A DNA stretch of 31,521 bases from JACVRM01 sp046262315 (GTDB lineage Bacteria > Actinomycetota > Thermoleophilia > Gaiellales > Gaiellaceae), in assembly GCA_046262315.1 (NCBI GenBank), contig JBHEMZ010000101.1, positions 1-31,521 on the forward strand, read 5' to 3'. The notes under the pieces are model-generated. The model was not told where the DNA came from. It made no database searches and saw only the letters and a program-made list of their open reading frames with translations. The translations under genes and the position numbers were made by a program. Of the stretch, positions 31,361-31,521 are shown piece by piece. The first letter of the stretch is position 1. Each line of letters opens with the position of its first letter.

Positions 31361-31521
31361 AACGTGGGGAATCCCTGGTCCCCCCCTGAGCCCCTTCTCT
31401 ATGAAGGAGGGCCGCTGGTCAAGTGGCGGTGTTTGTTTTGCATCGCCCGGTCATGGCGGGTGTCGGCGTTTGCGGTGGTGAGCAGCGCTCATCTCTTTAT
31501 CGCCTGCTGGCGGGAGGATTA
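31361..31521. other. Right edge: no supported gene, altered composition
   Basis: After the tRNA-like fragment comes GTGGGGAATCCCTGGTCCCC (31364-31383), loosely like the hairpin element at 30011-30037, then sequence with T-runs (gtttgttttg) unlike the genes to the left. On the minus strand an open frame enters at the edge and stops at 31451 (ending MSAAHHRKRRHPP), too short to judge. The window ends before a gene can be identified. Confidence 0.3.

Noticed and set aside
31320..31410. Complete tRNA gene on the minus strand
   Set aside because: The T-loop is present, but no D-arm, anticodon arm or matching acceptor 5' strand can be drawn; the T-stem has mismatches.

Overview
The window is one contiguous stretch of a very GC-rich chromosome. 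Dense gene packing with ATGA/GTGA/TTGA overlaps, frequent GTG/TTG starts, a 14-subunit-type nuo operon and the families present all point to Actinomycetota. I infer a deep-branching, Thermoleophilia-like lineage (Gaiellales or Solirubrobacterales) from general resemblance only; no 16S rRNA or marker gene in the window proves it.

Layout. (1) 1-7639, plus strand: the 3' end of a respiratory complex I operon (end of probable nuoG, then nuoH, I, J, K, L, M, N). Two spacers inside it carry repeat or hairpin structure, nuoJ appears to start at CTG, and nuoM carries an unusual soluble tail. (2) 7673-10788, plus: five translationally coupled genes: a UPF0173 metallo-beta-lactamase-fold hydrolase, a small unknown, a DUF1028 protein and two tandem cupin-TPR paralogues. 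(3) 10744-16324, minus: DUF1015, an inositol-monophosphatase-like phosphatase, DUF72, Mrp/ApbC ATPase, a HAD-IB phosphatase and a short Ldh2-type oxidoreductase. (4) 16424-18094, plus: a YhaM-like OB-HD exoribonuclease and an EamA transporter. (5) 18078-18812: an arsenic-type locus consisting of an arsR regulator, a wrecked arsC fused to its 3' end, and, divergent from arsR, an unlisted 19-residue Cys-rich peptide gene.

(6) 18874-22540, minus: an FtsH paralogue, two tiny membrane ORFs that may be one split gene, methylmalonyl-CoA epimerase, a small unknown and YchF. (7) 22581-25509, minus: DUF1385, nicotinate phosphoribosyltransferase and nicotinamidase, a pyridine-nucleotide salvage unit. 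(8) 25614-28464, minus: a compact tryptophan-dioxygenase-like heme protein, a methyltransferase and an M20 metallohydrolase in overlapping order. (9) 28491-29765, plus: rarA. (10) 29766-31521: a palindrome-rich intergenic region, arginase, a small secreted protein, and a right edge carrying a tRNA 3'-end-like fragment that could mark an integration site.

The most novel item is the Cys-pair micropeptide (18753-18812) with a strong ribosome binding site, sharing an operator-like inverted repeat with arsR. The next most interesting are the decayed arsR-arsC fusion, the TDO-like/methyltransferase/M20 operon, and the split membrane gene behind ftsH.
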